This document shows, one piece after another, positions 7,256 through 16,613 of a stretch of DNA of 64,000 nt. The notes below the pieces were generated by a model. The model was not told where the DNA came from. It searched no databases and worked only from the letters and a program-made list of their open reading frames with translations. The first letter of the stretch is position 1, and each line of letters begins with the position of its first letter. The DNA comes from an uncultured Oscillospiraceae bacterium (lineage in GTDB: Bacteria; Bacillota; Clostridia; Oscillospirales; Oscillospiraceae): contig CANQOA010000002.1 of NCBI GenBank assembly GCA_947625355.1, positions 59,822 to 123,821 of the forward strand, written 5' to 3'. Made by a program: the position numbers and the translations under genes.

Positions 7256-8272
7256 ATGAAAAGCGTCACCATCAAAGACGTGGCAAAAGCCGCCAACGTG
7301 TCCTATTCGACGGTCTCCCGGGCCCTCTCCGGCAGTCCGGAGATCAGCGCGGAGACCCGGGAGCGCATCCTGCAGATCTGCAAGGAGATGAACTATACCG
7401 CCAACACGGTGGCCCGGGCCATGGTGATGAAGAGCACCAAGCTGCTGGCGCTGATCCTCACCGGCGTCAACAACCCCTTCATGTCGGAACTGGCCTACCA
7501 CATCGACCGGCAGGCCCGGGCGCGGGGCTACAACATCGTGCTGTGCAACTCCTCCCGGAACCTGGACCAGGAGCGGGAGCTCTTTGAGCTGATGATCGGC
7601 CGGCAGGTGGACGGGGTGATGATCTTCCCCTCCGGGCCGGAGAGCTATGAATCCCTGCGGCCGTATCTGGCCCGCATCCCCACGGTGTTTATCGGGGAGA
7701 ACCTGCGGGAGGTGCCGGAGAGCTACGTGTCCGTGGACAACTACCGCGGCGCGTATATCGGCGTGGAGTACCTATACAACCTCGGCCACCGGGACATCCT
7801 CTACTTCGGCCGCCGGCGGGGCAGCACCACCCATCAGCTCCGGGCGGACGGCTATGCCGCCGCCTGCCGGGACCTGGGGATCATGCCTCATTACTGCAAC
7901 AACTCCTTCCCCGCCACCTCCATCAAATATGGCTACCAGCTGGCCAAGCAGCTGTTCGCCCAGGAGAAGAACTATACCGCCATCTTCGCCGCCACCGACA
8001 CCAACGCCCTGGGCATCATGCAGGCGGCCGAGGAGACCGGTCTGCGCATCCCCGAGGACATCTCCCTGCTGGGCTTCGACAACATCCGGGACAGCGGCCT
8101 GCCCCGGATCAACCTGACCACCATCGAGCAGCCCAAGAAGATGATGGCCTCCGTGGCGGTGGACAGCCTGCTGGACAAGATCCAAAGCGAGCTGGCCGGT
8201 TACTCCCACCGGATCCTCCTGCCCGCCCTGATCGAGCGCAGCTCCTGCGCCCCCCTGGCGCGAAAGGACTGA
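7256..8272 (+). CDS. LacI-family transcriptional regulator
   Basis: 338 residues. Residues 1-55 are a LacI helix-turn-helix (VTIKDVAKAANVSYSTVSRALSG, then hinge helix NTVARAM); residues ~60-335 form the periplasmic-binding-protein-like effector domain (LALILTGVNNPF, AIFAATDTNALGIMQAAEE, LLGFDNI). It most likely represses genes of sugar use and is released by a sugar or sugar phosphate. It is transcribed away from the HAD operon and lies between two HAD loci. The probable operator in its own promoter suggests autoregulation; the flanking operons and the importer at 11-15 kb are the likely targets (inference). GGAGGA precedes the ATG. Confidence 0.93.
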   Translation: MKSVTIKDVAKAANVSYSTVSRALSGSPEISAETRERILQICKEMNYTANTVARAMVMKSTKLLALILTGVNNPFMSELAYHIDRQARARGYNIVLCNSSRNLDQERELFELMIGRQVDGVMIFPSGPESYESLRPYLARIPTVFIGENLREVPESYVSVDNYRGAYIGVEYLYNLGHRDILYFGRRRGSTTHQLRADGYAAACRDLGIMPHYCNNSFPATSIKYGYQLAKQLFAQEKNYTAIFAATDTNALGIMQAAEETGLRIPEDISLLGFDNIRDSGLPRINLTTIEQPKKMMASVAVDSLLDKIQSELAGYSHRILLPALIERSSCAPLARKD

Positions 8273-8287
8273 GGGCAAAAAACAATA

Positions 8288-8326
8288 ACGCCCCCGTGTG
8301 CCGCTGTCGGCATGCGGGGGTGTTTT
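8288..8326. terminator. Bidirectional terminator between LacI gene and fifth HAD gene
   Basis: A long hairpin (ACGCCCCCGTGTGCCG with CGGCATGCGGGGGTGT) followed by TTTT on the plus strand. It lies between convergent genes, and upstream A-rich bases give a weaker T tract on the minus strand. Confidence 0.8.
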
Positions 8327-8337
8327 GCGCGCCTCGG

Positions 8338-9093
8338 TCATTTCCCCTGGACCAGGTCCCGGACGATGGGCAGCACATCATAGATGTCCTCCACCAGATA
8401 GTCCGGTTCAAATTCCCGGAGGACGCCCGCGTCCTTCTCCTTCGTCAGTTTGGAGCCGATCTGGATGGCGACGGCAAAGCCGGCGCGCTTGGAGCCGATG
8501 ATGTCCCGGGAGACAGTGTCCCCCACATAGACGCTCTGCTCCGGCCGGGACTGCAGCTGCCGCATGGCGACCTCGAAGATGATGGGGTCCGGCTTGCGCG
8601 TCCCGGTGACGGAGGACAAGGTCACGTCCTGGAAATAGTCCCGGATGCCGTACTCCCTGAGGATGTCGAACACCTGCCAGAGAGCGGCGGTATTGCTGAC
8701 GATGCCCAGCTTCATGCCCAGCGCCCTGAGCCCCTCCAGCATCTCCGGCACCCGGGGGCGCAGGCTGCGGTGATAGTGGGTGACCTCCCACATGTGGGCG
8801 ATCTGCTCGCAGTGGGGCTCCAGCGCCTCCGCCGGGAAGGCGAAGTCCGCCAAGACATAGTCCCGCCAAATGGGGATCGGCTTCAGCTCGATGTCGCTGG
8901 GGTCCCGGAACTTCCCATAGCGGACCCACCCGGCGTCCACCCGGGCCTTGAGCTCGTCAAAGCTCACCTTCGGGTCCAGCCCGAAGCTGACGAGCATCTC
9001 CTGCAGCTTTTTGACAGCCTCCCGCTCGGAGGCCTCATCCACATAGATGTCCTCCAGCGTACCGCCCATATCGAACAGAACAGATGTGATCAT
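8338..9093 (-). CDS. HAD-superfamily hydrolase (fifth paralogue)
   Basis: 251 residues. Motif I DMGGT (D8, no second Asp), motif II Ser in IVSN, motif III Lys in RKPDP, motif IV VGDTVSRD. It shares motif I and motif IV style with the first HAD gene of the main operon, so it is probably from the same expansion although it sits on the far side of the LacI gene. It is 21 bases after the metallo-beta-lactamase-fold gene and probably co-transcribed with it. Substrate unknown. Confidence 0.87.
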   Translation of the reverse strand: MITSVLFDMGGTLEDIYVDEASEREAVKKLQEMLVSFGLDPKVSFDELKARVDAGWVRYGKFRDPSDIELKPIPIWRDYVLADFAFPAEALEPHCEQIAHMWEVTHYHRSLRPRVPEMLEGLRALGMKLGIVSNTAALWQVFDILREYGIRDYFQDVTLSSVTGTRKPDPIIFEVAMRQLQSRPEQSVYVGDTVSRDIIGSKRAGFAVAIQIGSKLTKEKDAGVLREFEPDYLVEDIYDVLPIVRDLVQGK

Positions 9094-9114
9094 GGTCGTT
9101 GTCTCCCGCCGCTG

Positions 9115-10062
9115 TCACGGCTTTGCGGGACCTTGGATCGTCCCGTCATCCAGAATCGTGAAAAGGATCGCTCGCTGATAGCGCGGCGCGCACCATGGGG
9201 CGGCAAAGCAGTCGGTGAACAGCACCTGCGCGCCCTGCCCGGTCAGAAGCTCCGCCGCGGTCCGGCTGGGCCGGTCCTTCTTGGGGTTATATTCCGCCCC
9301 GCAGGACACCACCGCCCACGTGGGATGGAGCCGCTCCGCCAGCGCCGGCGTGACGGACTTGATGTCCCCGTGATGGGGCACCTTCAGGATGTCGCAGGGC
9401 CGCGCCCGGTCCTCCCAGGCCGCGCCGTAGCAGTCCCCAGCCAGCTCCACGGTCCGTCCGGCGTAGGCCAGCCGCAGGCGCAGAGAGCCGGGGTTGCGGA
9501 ATTTGGCGGCCCAATAGCGCAGCCCCTCGCCCAGGGACCTGCCCGCCATCATCTCCCGCCAGGCATACCGCTGCCAATCCCCCGCCGCGGCCTCGGGGCA
9601 GGCGATATCCGCCCGCAGCGCGTCCGTCAGCGCCAGGGACGCATCCCGCTCCACGGGATGCAGCCGGGTCCCGGCCGCGCGCATGCGGTCGGTCAGCTCC
9701 GCCCAGCGGCAGAGGCACTGCTGCATGCCCCGGACGGTCTTGACCGCCTCCGGGTCCACCATGATCCGCTGTCCGGGCTCGGGGAAATAGCCGGACCAGA
9801 CGTCGTCCACCGCCACGCTGTCCAGGATCTCTCCCAGACCGAAAAAGTGGTCCACATGCAGATGGGTCACCACCAGCGCGTCCAGCCGGCCCACGCCCAG
9901 AGCTCGCAGATACGCCGCCGCGGTGCACCGCAGCGACCCCTCCGCCGCGCCCACATCCTCCCGGCCGGCGTCCACCAGCATCCGGAAAGCGCGTCCCGCG
10001 CCGATCTGCTCCACGAGCGCGGCGTCGCCGTCGGCCACATTGATAAAATGCAATCTCAGCAT
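9115..10062 (-). CDS. Metallo-beta-lactamase-fold hydrolase, ComEC C-terminal-like
   Basis: 315 residues from ATG at 10062. The metal-binding motif THLHVDHF near residue 68 is intact, and the opening (LRLHFINVADGDAALVEQ, then LVDAGRED) and later PHHGD match the soluble domain of ComEC/Rec2, here free-standing without membrane segments. Such proteins bind two metals and cut phosphoesters or nucleic acids. An in-frame ATG at 10095 would overlap the upstream gene by 28 bases; 10062 lies six bases past its stop and is preferred. Role unknown; co-transcribed with the fifth HAD. Confidence 0.8.
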   Translation of the reverse strand: MLRLHFINVADGDAALVEQIGAGRAFRMLVDAGREDVGAAEGSLRCTAAAYLRALGVGRLDALVVTHLHVDHFFGLGEILDSVAVDDVWSGYFPEPGQRIMVDPEAVKTVRGMQQCLCRWAELTDRMRAAGTRLHPVERDASLALTDALRADIACPEAAAGDWQRYAWREMMAGRSLGEGLRYWAAKFRNPGSLRLRLAYAGRTVELAGDCYGAAWEDRARPCDILKVPHHGDIKSVTPALAERLHPTWAVVSCGAEYNPKKDRPSRTAAELLTGQGAQVLFTDCFAAPWCAPRYQRAILFTILDDGTIQGPAKP

Positions 10063-10067
10063 CCCGC

Positions 10068-10652
10068 TCACCGCCGCTTGGTGTACTTGCGCCACGCCGG
10101 CTCCGCCTCAGGCTTGACCGGGGGCCGGTAGTCCCGCCGGTACATAAAATATGCCGCCAGCAGCCCCAGGCACAGGGGGATCACCACGAACCAGCCGTAA
10201 AAGGTGAGGAACGCCCCCGCGGCCCCAGTGCCCCGCAGAGCGAAGAGCATATAGACGAGCACCGCCGCGGCGTACGCCGTCAGCCACAGATGGCCGCCCA
10301 GGGCCAGGCGCTTGTCGGAAAAGAGCTTGTGGCACACCCAGGTCAGCGCCACGCCGAAGGCGCCCGCCAGCGTCGCCTGGCAGAGGTTGGAGAGCTTCAC
10401 CGGCCAGTTCGCCATGGGATCGGTCAGGTACTCGGTCACCAGGTGGAAGCCCAGCACATAAAAGGCCAGGAACACGAAGCTCAGGCAGAAGGTATAGATG
10501 CCGAAGCCGCTCTTGGGCTTGCCCTCCTCGGTGAAGAGGAAGGTGCGCCAGAACTTCTTCTCCCGCTTGTCCCACTTTTCCTTCCGCGCCTGGCGGTCCC
10601 GTTCCCGTTCCGCGTCGCGGATCTGGCGGTCGAAATCGTCTTGCTTGGCCAT
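10068..10652 (-). CDS. Small membrane protein of unknown function
   Basis: 194 residues from ATG at 10652 (GGGAGAG upstream; an ATG at 10679 abuts the importer terminator and is less likely). A highly charged N-terminal segment of ~40 residues (DRQIRDAERERDRQARKEKW), probably cytoplasmic, precedes four hydrophobic segments near residues 48-72, 90-108, 120-138 and 145-165, then a basic tail. I do not recognise the family. Its stop is followed within five bases by the next start, so it is coupled to the metallo-beta-lactamase-fold gene. Confidence 0.65.
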   Translation of the reverse strand: MAKQDDFDRQIRDAERERDRQARKEKWDKREKKFWRTFLFTEEGKPKSGFGIYTFCLSFVFLAFYVLGFHLVTEYLTDPMANWPVKLSNLCQATLAGAFGVALTWVCHKLFSDKRLALGGHLWLTAYAAAVLVYMLFALRGTGAAGAFLTFYGWFVVIPLCLGLLAAYFMYRRDYRPPVKPEAEPAWRKYTKRR

Positions 10653-10679
10653 GGTAGAGCTCTCCCTGCCCTTTGGCAT

Positions 10680-10722
10680 AAAAAACCCCGCGCGGCAGGC
10701 GGCTCGGTCTGCCGCGCGGGGT
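10680..10722 (-). terminator. Terminator of the binding-protein importer operon
   Basis: Minus strand stem GACCCCGCGCGGCAG... pairs with ...CTGCCGCGCGGGGT and is followed by TTTTTT (10685-10680). It lies 33 bases beyond the binding-protein stop. Confidence 0.88.
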
Positions 10723-10754
10723 CCAGTCAGGTCTTGCTTACTGTGTGCTCAGAC

Positions 10755-11990
10755 TCAGCCGTTGAGGGCCATGTCCTCCCACTGATGCCACATATCCTGG
10801 GCATTGAGGAAGTTGTCATAGATGGCCTGCAGGTCAGAGTCGATGGCGCCGGTCTCCTTCAGAGGAACAGGGTTATCCTCGTCCTCGATGTCGTCACGGA
10901 CGACCCAGTTGCCGGTCTTCTGGAAGGGCTTCAGGCCCGGGGAGGAGCCGTCGCTATCACCGGTCAGCCAGCGGATGAACAGGCGGGCGGCCGCGGGATG
11001 CGGGCAGCCGGAGACCACATACAGGCACTCATAGTTCTGCAGACCGGTATAGGGCTCCAGGTTGGTGAGCCAGCCGATGTTGTAGCCGGACTCCTCCCGG
11101 TTCTCGATCTTGCCGGCGGAGGCCAGGGCCAGGGTGGGGCCGTTCAGGGACTCATGCACCGCCTGCACCAGCTCGTCGCCGTCGCCGATGAAGGTCATGG
11201 TGTCGGCCAGCTGGGTGAAGCGCCACAGATACTCCACGCCGGCATTGTTCTCATACTGGCTGAAGTCGAACTCCCAGTTGCCGTCGGTGGGGTAGGTGTA
11301 CTCCAGCGGCTCGCCGTACAGGTCCTCATAGGCCTGGGCCATCTGGTCGGAGTTCACGATGAAGCTGGTGAACAGGGACAGGTAAGCGGTCTCCTCGGCG
11401 ATCTCCTTGGTGAACAGCTTCCACTTGGGGGTGCCGTCCTCGTTGGTCTCGATGATCTGCCACCAGTTGGTGATGGGCTGGCCGTCGGGATACTCCTCGG
11501 TGTTGTAGTACCAGAAGCTCTGGGAGGTGTACAGGGGATAGCCATACTGCAGGGCGGTGTCCGCGATGTGCTCGCAGATGTCCTTGGGATAGAAGGCCTC
11601 GCAGTAGCCGTCCTCATAGAAGCCATAGAACACGTCGCCGTTGACGTCCTTGGCCTGCAGCACGTCGCCGTACACGTTGCCGCCGTCTACCTCCAGGCGG
11701 CACTTCTCCAGGACTTCGTCGTTGTCCAGGTCCTGGATCTCCAGCTTCAGCTCAGGGAACTGCTCCTCAAAGTCCTCCTGGACCTTGAGCATCTTGGAGG
11801 AGGTGGCGTAGATGCGGATGGGCTCGCCGTCGGACTCTTCGATGGCCGCCTGGTAGAGCTCCTCGGTGGTCATCTCGCTCCACTCGTCATAGATAGGGCC
11901 GATGTACCCGTCGTCCGCGAACGCGGGGGCGGACAGGGCCAGCACCATGACCAGGGCCAAAGCCAGGGCAAGGATCTTGCTCATTTTCAT
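10755..11990 (-). CDS. Extracellular solute-binding protein of an Fbp/Pot-type ABC importer
   Basis: 411 residues from ATG at 11990. A signal peptide is clear: KILALALALVMVLALSAPAFA, cleaved before DDG, with no lipobox Cys. The mature part is acidic and resembles family-1 binding proteins of the iron/polyamine/phosphosugar group (IRIYATSSKMLKVQEDFEEQFPELKLEI). The partner genes upstream are the ATPase and a fused permease. A TTG 21 bases upstream is in frame, but it would place the ribosome site AAAGGAG inside the gene. The ligand is unknown: the permease type recalls Fe3+ importers, while nearby sugar genes argue for an organic anion or sugar phosphate. Confidence 0.85.
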   Translation of the reverse strand: MKMSKILALALALVMVLALSAPAFADDGYIGPIYDEWSEMTTEELYQAAIEESDGEPIRIYATSSKMLKVQEDFEEQFPELKLEIQDLDNDEVLEKCRLEVDGGNVYGDVLQAKDVNGDVFYGFYEDGYCEAFYPKDICEHIADTALQYGYPLYTSQSFWYYNTEEYPDGQPITNWWQIIETNEDGTPKWKLFTKEIAEETAYLSLFTSFIVNSDQMAQAYEDLYGEPLEYTYPTDGNWEFDFSQYENNAGVEYLWRFTQLADTMTFIGDGDELVQAVHESLNGPTLALASAGKIENREESGYNIGWLTNLEPYTGLQNYECLYVVSGCPHPAAARLFIRWLTGDSDGSSPGLKPFQKTGNWVVRDDIEDEDNPVPLKETGAIDSDLQAIYDNFLNAQDMWHQWEDMALNG

Positions 11991-12072
11991 GGTTTTGCGA
12001 TCTCCTTTCAAAATTTGGGGGTGGTTGTTTCCTTCCTTCTTATTTCCACGCCGTTTTTCGGCGAAAGAAACC

Positions 12073-13194
<1,122 letters not shown>

Positions 13195-13225
13195 TTTTTC
13201 TCATCCTTCCCTTTCTCTAAGTCCC

Positions 13226-15049
13226 TTACCACGCCTTGCCGATATCCGCGCCGAACTTGTTGGCGATGATATAGCAGACCAGGATAAACAGCAGCACGCA
13301 CACGCTGATGGCGTCGGCCATCTGGTTGTAGCCCTCCTGGGAGTAGGTGAACGCCAGATAGCTCATGGTCTGGGTGCGCTTATCCATCATGATGATGATC
13401 AGGTCCAGCTCCTTGGCGATGCTGATGAAGGTCAGCATGAAGCCGGAGATGAAGCCGTTTTTCGCCAGGGGCAGGACGATCTTGCCCATCCGCTGCCAGA
13501 AGTTGGCGCCGTTGATGTCCGCCGCCTCCTCCAGCTCGGTGGAGATCTGCATCATGTTGGCGGTGCCGGAACGGCTGGCGAAGGGGAAGTGCTTGACCAC
13601 GCTGGTGAGCACGATGAGCCCGAAGGTGCCGTACAGCGACGGGATGAGCCCGCCCAGCCTGGGCCGGTTGAACATGGCCACGTACATGGCCGAGAAGGCC
13701 ACGCCGCTCATCAGGTAGGGGATGAACACCAGCTGCTCCGTGGCGGAGCCGTACCACTTGCCGCGGCCGCGGGTGGAGATGTAGCCCAAAAACTGGCCGC
13801 ACAGGGCGGTGAGGATGGAGCCGATGAAGGTCAGCCGGATGGTGTTCCAGATGGCCCGGGTGAACTCGGGGTTGCGGAAGATGCCGGGATAGTTGATGTA
13901 GCGCTGGGCCTCGTCCACGGTGCCGATCCAGTTATAGAGCGTCAGGTTATCCAGGCCGTAGCCGTTGCCGGTGGTGATCTGGAAGGTCTCCATCACCAGC
14001 ACGAACATGGGGGCCACCATGGCGAAGAACAGGAACACCACCAAAAATACCATCAGCGGGACCTTGGCCTTGCCCAGCTTCATCTCCGTGGAGCGGCCGC
14101 CCTTGCCGCCGATGGTAGCATAGCTCTTGCGCACGCCGACGATCTTCTGGTTGGCAAAGATGATGAGGGCCGCCAGGGCGATCAGCACCAGGCTCATGGC
14201 GTAGCCCACCGCCTGGGGCGAGCCGTTGATGAAGGTCTTCATCTTGGTGGCCAGGGTGAAGTAGCCGATCCGGTTGCCCAGGTTGGCCGCCACGCCGTAG
14301 GTGCCGATGGACTTGGACAGGGTCATGACGATGGAGCTCAGCACGCTGGGCAGCACCAGGGGCAGGGTGATGGACTTGAGGATCTGGATCTTATTGGCGC
14401 CGCAGATCTCGCCCATCTCCTCCAGCTCCGAGTTGATGGAGCGCAGGGCCGAGGACACGTTTATGTACGAGAATGCGTAGTAGTGCAAGCTCATGCACAG
14501 CACGATGGCGATGGGGCCGTAGGCCAGCCAGTCGGGGATCGGTACGCCCAGACCGGCCAGAAAGCCCAGCGAGCCGGAGGTCTTGTTGCGGAACACCGCC
14601 AGCCAGCTGAGGGCCTTGCACCAGGAGGGCACCATGTAGGGGATGACCACCAGCATGCCCAGCAGCTTCTTGCCGGGGATGTCGGACCGGACGATCAGCC
14701 AGCCCAGCACCGAGCCCAGAGGCACGGAGACCAGCACCGTGAAAAAGCCCACCACCAGGGAGTTTTTCAGCGGGCCCCACAGCGTGGCGTTGGCCATGCC
14801 GCTGGTGAGGATGTATCTCCAGTAATACAGGGTAAAGTCGCCCACCTCTGCCCCGCGGATGCGGCGCAGCTCGCCCTTGGCCACCGTGAAGGTGGTGGCG
14901 ATCATCTGCAGCAGGGGGATCACGATCAGGCAGAACAGGATCACCAGGCTGATGGCCACGATCATGTTGAAGGGGTTCTTCACCACGTTCAGGAACTGGT
15001 TTTTCAGCCTCGTCGAGTTGAACGGCCTGTGCACTCTCTTGCTTTTCAC
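13226..15049 (-). CDS. Fused ABC permease with two transmembrane domains (FbpB type)
   Basis: 607 residues, about twice a single permease. Two binding-protein-dependent transport domains are in tandem, each with six hydrophobic segments and the EAA-type coupling loop: ELEEMGEICGANKIQILKSITLPL near residue 210 and ELEEAADINGANFWQRMGKIVLPL near 520. The halves are joined by a charged linker (VGVRKSYATIGGKGGRSTEM). This layout is known for FbpB/AfuB-like importers, where one chain forms the whole channel. It is the first gene of the operon and has a near-consensus promoter about 100 bases upstream. Confidence 0.93.
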   Translation of the reverse strand: MKSKRVHRPFNSTRLKNQFLNVVKNPFNMIVAISLVILFCLIVIPLLQMIATTFTVAKGELRRIRGAEVGDFTLYYWRYILTSGMANATLWGPLKNSLVVGFFTVLVSVPLGSVLGWLIVRSDIPGKKLLGMLVVIPYMVPSWCKALSWLAVFRNKTSGSLGFLAGLGVPIPDWLAYGPIAIVLCMSLHYYAFSYINVSSALRSINSELEEMGEICGANKIQILKSITLPLVLPSVLSSIVMTLSKSIGTYGVAANLGNRIGYFTLATKMKTFINGSPQAVGYAMSLVLIALAALIIFANQKIVGVRKSYATIGGKGGRSTEMKLGKAKVPLMVFLVVFLFFAMVAPMFVLVMETFQITTGNGYGLDNLTLYNWIGTVDEAQRYINYPGIFRNPEFTRAIWNTIRLTFIGSILTALCGQFLGYISTRGRGKWYGSATEQLVFIPYLMSGVAFSAMYVAMFNRPRLGGLIPSLYGTFGLIVLTSVVKHFPFASRSGTANMMQISTELEEAADINGANFWQRMGKIVLPLAKNGFISGFMLTFISIAKELDLIIIMMDKRTQTMSYLAFTYSQEGYNQMADAISVCVLLFILVCYIIANKFGADIGKAW

Positions 15050-15145
15050 ATCTGGACTCTCCTTTCACTATGGCTGCGCGGCATGGGAGCGCGCCCATGT
15101 CCTCTTGTCATACCGAACACGTTTCCGGCATTTAATACGCACAAA

Positions 15146-15174
15146 ATTATAACAAGTCTACAACTTTTCGTCAA
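15146..15174 (-). promoter_or_regulatory. Promoter of the fused-permease importer operon
   Basis: Minus strand TTGACG (15174-15169), 17-base spacer, perfect TATAAT (15151-15146). The -35 overlaps TTTTCGTC (15165-15172, plus strand), the same core as in the LacI promoter spacer. The 312-bp gap 15050-15361 holds this promoter and the palindrome at 15271 but no gene. Confidence 0.85.
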
Positions 15175-15270
15175 CAATTTTACCAAGGAAAAGAGAATTT
15201 CAGCACTTTAAACATCTATGCCTATTTAGAATTGTGCGTTTTCCATGGCCGCTCTTTGGATGATTTACGG

Positions 15271-15286
15271 AAATTTTCGAAAATTT
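15271..15286. repeat. 16-bp perfect palindrome upstream of the importer operon
   Basis: AAATTTTC-GAAAATTT is its own reverse complement. It lies about 95 bases upstream of the importer -35 box and 75 bases downstream of the isomerase gene end. It could be a regulator site; which protein binds is unknown. Confidence 0.5.
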
Positions 15287-15361
15287 TTACGCAACTTTTC
15301 AACCACTGGCCGCGATCCGGCGCGCTGGGCCGGCGCAAGATGCGCCGGTCCGCGGCCATTT

Positions 15362-16282
15362 TTACTTGCCCAGAAGCTCCCGCTCGATGCGCTCGCGGGC
15401 CTCGGGGGCCTGCTTGTCCATCTTCTCGGGGAAGCCGAAATAGCTGACGCAGGCGATGTTGTCGCCGCCCGCCTTGGGGGCGTCGGGCTTCAGCTGCTTA
15501 TTGGCGAAGTCCATCTCCCGCAGGGTCTCGAAGATGCCGTCGAAGTCCACCTCGCCCTCGCCCATGGCGGTGTGCTGGTGGATGGTCACGTCGGCCCGGC
15601 CGCGGCCGTTCAGCCAGGGCGGGTTGAGGATGTACCGGCAGTCCTTGGTCTGGTTCCAGGTGTCGGCGAACAGCACATGGGTCAGCTCGTCGCCGGCATA
15701 CTTGAGCATATGGCGCACGTCGCCCTTGCCCTGATCGTAGAAGAAACCGTGGGACGCGGAATAGACGTAGCCCAGGTTCTTGGACCGGAAGGACTTGACG
15801 ATGTCGCAGGCCTCGTCGTTCAGCTCGCAGAAGTCGTAGGGGTGGGACTGGACCTCCACCCGCAGACCCTCCCGCTCGATGATGGGCAGCAGCTCCTCCA
15901 TGGAGCGGAAGAACATGCCGTTGCAGATCTCCTGCTGGTTGGGGTCGCCGGAGAACTCGGTGTTGATGACGGGCACGCCCATATCCACAGCGATCTGGAT
16001 CATGCGCTTCCAGTTGGCCACGGCGTGCTGCCGCTGCTCTTCGGTGGGCCCGGACCAGCGGTACACCACGATGAAGCTGGAGATCTCCACGCCGGTCTCC
16101 TTCAGGGCCTTGCGGTACTCCGCCTCGCACTCCTTGGAAAACAGCGGGTGCTTATAGAAGGGGTTGATGCGGGGATGGGGGGACTGCTCGATGTATTTGT
16201 AGCCCCAGTCGGCCACCTTGTGCACCATGTCGGTGATGGGCATCTGCTTTGCCAGCACGTCCACGTCAAACGCGATCTTCAT
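15362..16282 (-). CDS. Sugar-phosphate isomerase/epimerase, TIM-barrel (AP-endonuclease-2 fold)
   Basis: 306 residues from ATG at 16282. The pattern KIAFDVDVLAKQMPITDMVHKVADWGYKYIE, the metal-ligand regions NTEFSG, RVEVQSHPYD, and the late EGEVDFDGIFETL are typical of the xylose-isomerase-like barrel family, which isomerises or epimerises sugars, inositol derivatives or keto-sugars with a divalent metal. An ATG at 16366 in frame lies inside the -35 box of its promoter, so it is not translated; 16282 has AAAGGAG ten bases upstream. It is a single-gene unit between two sugar-type importers. Confidence 0.88.
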   Translation of the reverse strand: MKIAFDVDVLAKQMPITDMVHKVADWGYKYIEQSPHPRINPFYKHPLFSKECEAEYRKALKETGVEISSFIVVYRWSGPTEEQRQHAVANWKRMIQIAVDMGVPVINTEFSGDPNQQEICNGMFFRSMEELLPIIEREGLRVEVQSHPYDFCELNDEACDIVKSFRSKNLGYVYSASHGFFYDQGKGDVRHMLKYAGDELTHVLFADTWNQTKDCRYILNPPWLNGRGRADVTIHQHTAMGEGEVDFDGIFETLREMDFANKQLKPDAPKAGGDNIACVSYFGFPEKMDKQAPEARERIERELLGK

Positions 16283-16342
16283 TGCATTCTTGCTCCTTTC
16301 AGCCTTGTATCCACATCGATGATGCGATATCCCGCTAATGAT

Positions 16343-16371
16343 ACTATACTCCGATTTTTCGCGCATTTCAA
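16343..16371 (-). promoter_or_regulatory. Promoter of the isomerase/epimerase gene
   Basis: Minus strand TTGAAA (16371-16366), 17 bases, TATAGT (16348-16343). It fixes the isomerase start at 16282. The 331-bp gap 16283-16613 holds this and the divergent importer promoter. Confidence 0.8.
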
Positions 16372-16505
16372 GGATTTTTCCCGCCGCCGCGCCGCCGGCG
16401 GGGCAGCCGACTTTTTTCGCGGGGACCCGCCTCGGATGATTTGTAAATGTTGTCAGAATCCTCCCGGCCTGTTTTGTTGATTTCTTTTAAAAGTAAAGAG
16501 GCGTA

Positions 16506-16534
16506 TTGATTTCCGGGATAGCAATATGTATAAT
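16506..16534 (+). promoter_or_regulatory. Promoter of the ribose/galactose-type importer operon
   Basis: TTGATT (16506-16511), 17-base spacer, perfect TATAAT (16529-16534). Transcription would start near 16541, leaving a leader of about 73 nt that contains a strong hairpin. Confidence 0.82.
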
Positions 16535-16562
16535 GTTCTGGATCTGACCAGTGGTTCTGTCC

Positions 16563-16590
16563 GGCGCGGGACGGCCGTCCGTCCCGCGCC
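16563..16590 (+). promoter_or_regulatory. 12-bp perfect hairpin in the importer leader
   Basis: GGCGCGGGACGG (16563-16574), loop CCGT, CCGTCCCGCGCC (16579-16590). It lies between promoter and ribosome site, with no T tract after it, so it is more likely an mRNA stability or translation-control structure than a terminator. Confidence 0.6.
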
Positions 16591-16613
16591 GTGAAGAGAG
16601 AGGGGAGAAACGC

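Noticed and set aside
15300..15361. Terminator of the isomerase gene
   Set aside because: GC stems are present (GCCGGCGC arms), but no T run follows on the minus strand; too weak to call.
16283..16366. N-terminal extension of the isomerase from ATG 16366
   Set aside because: It lies in the -35 box of the gene's own promoter.
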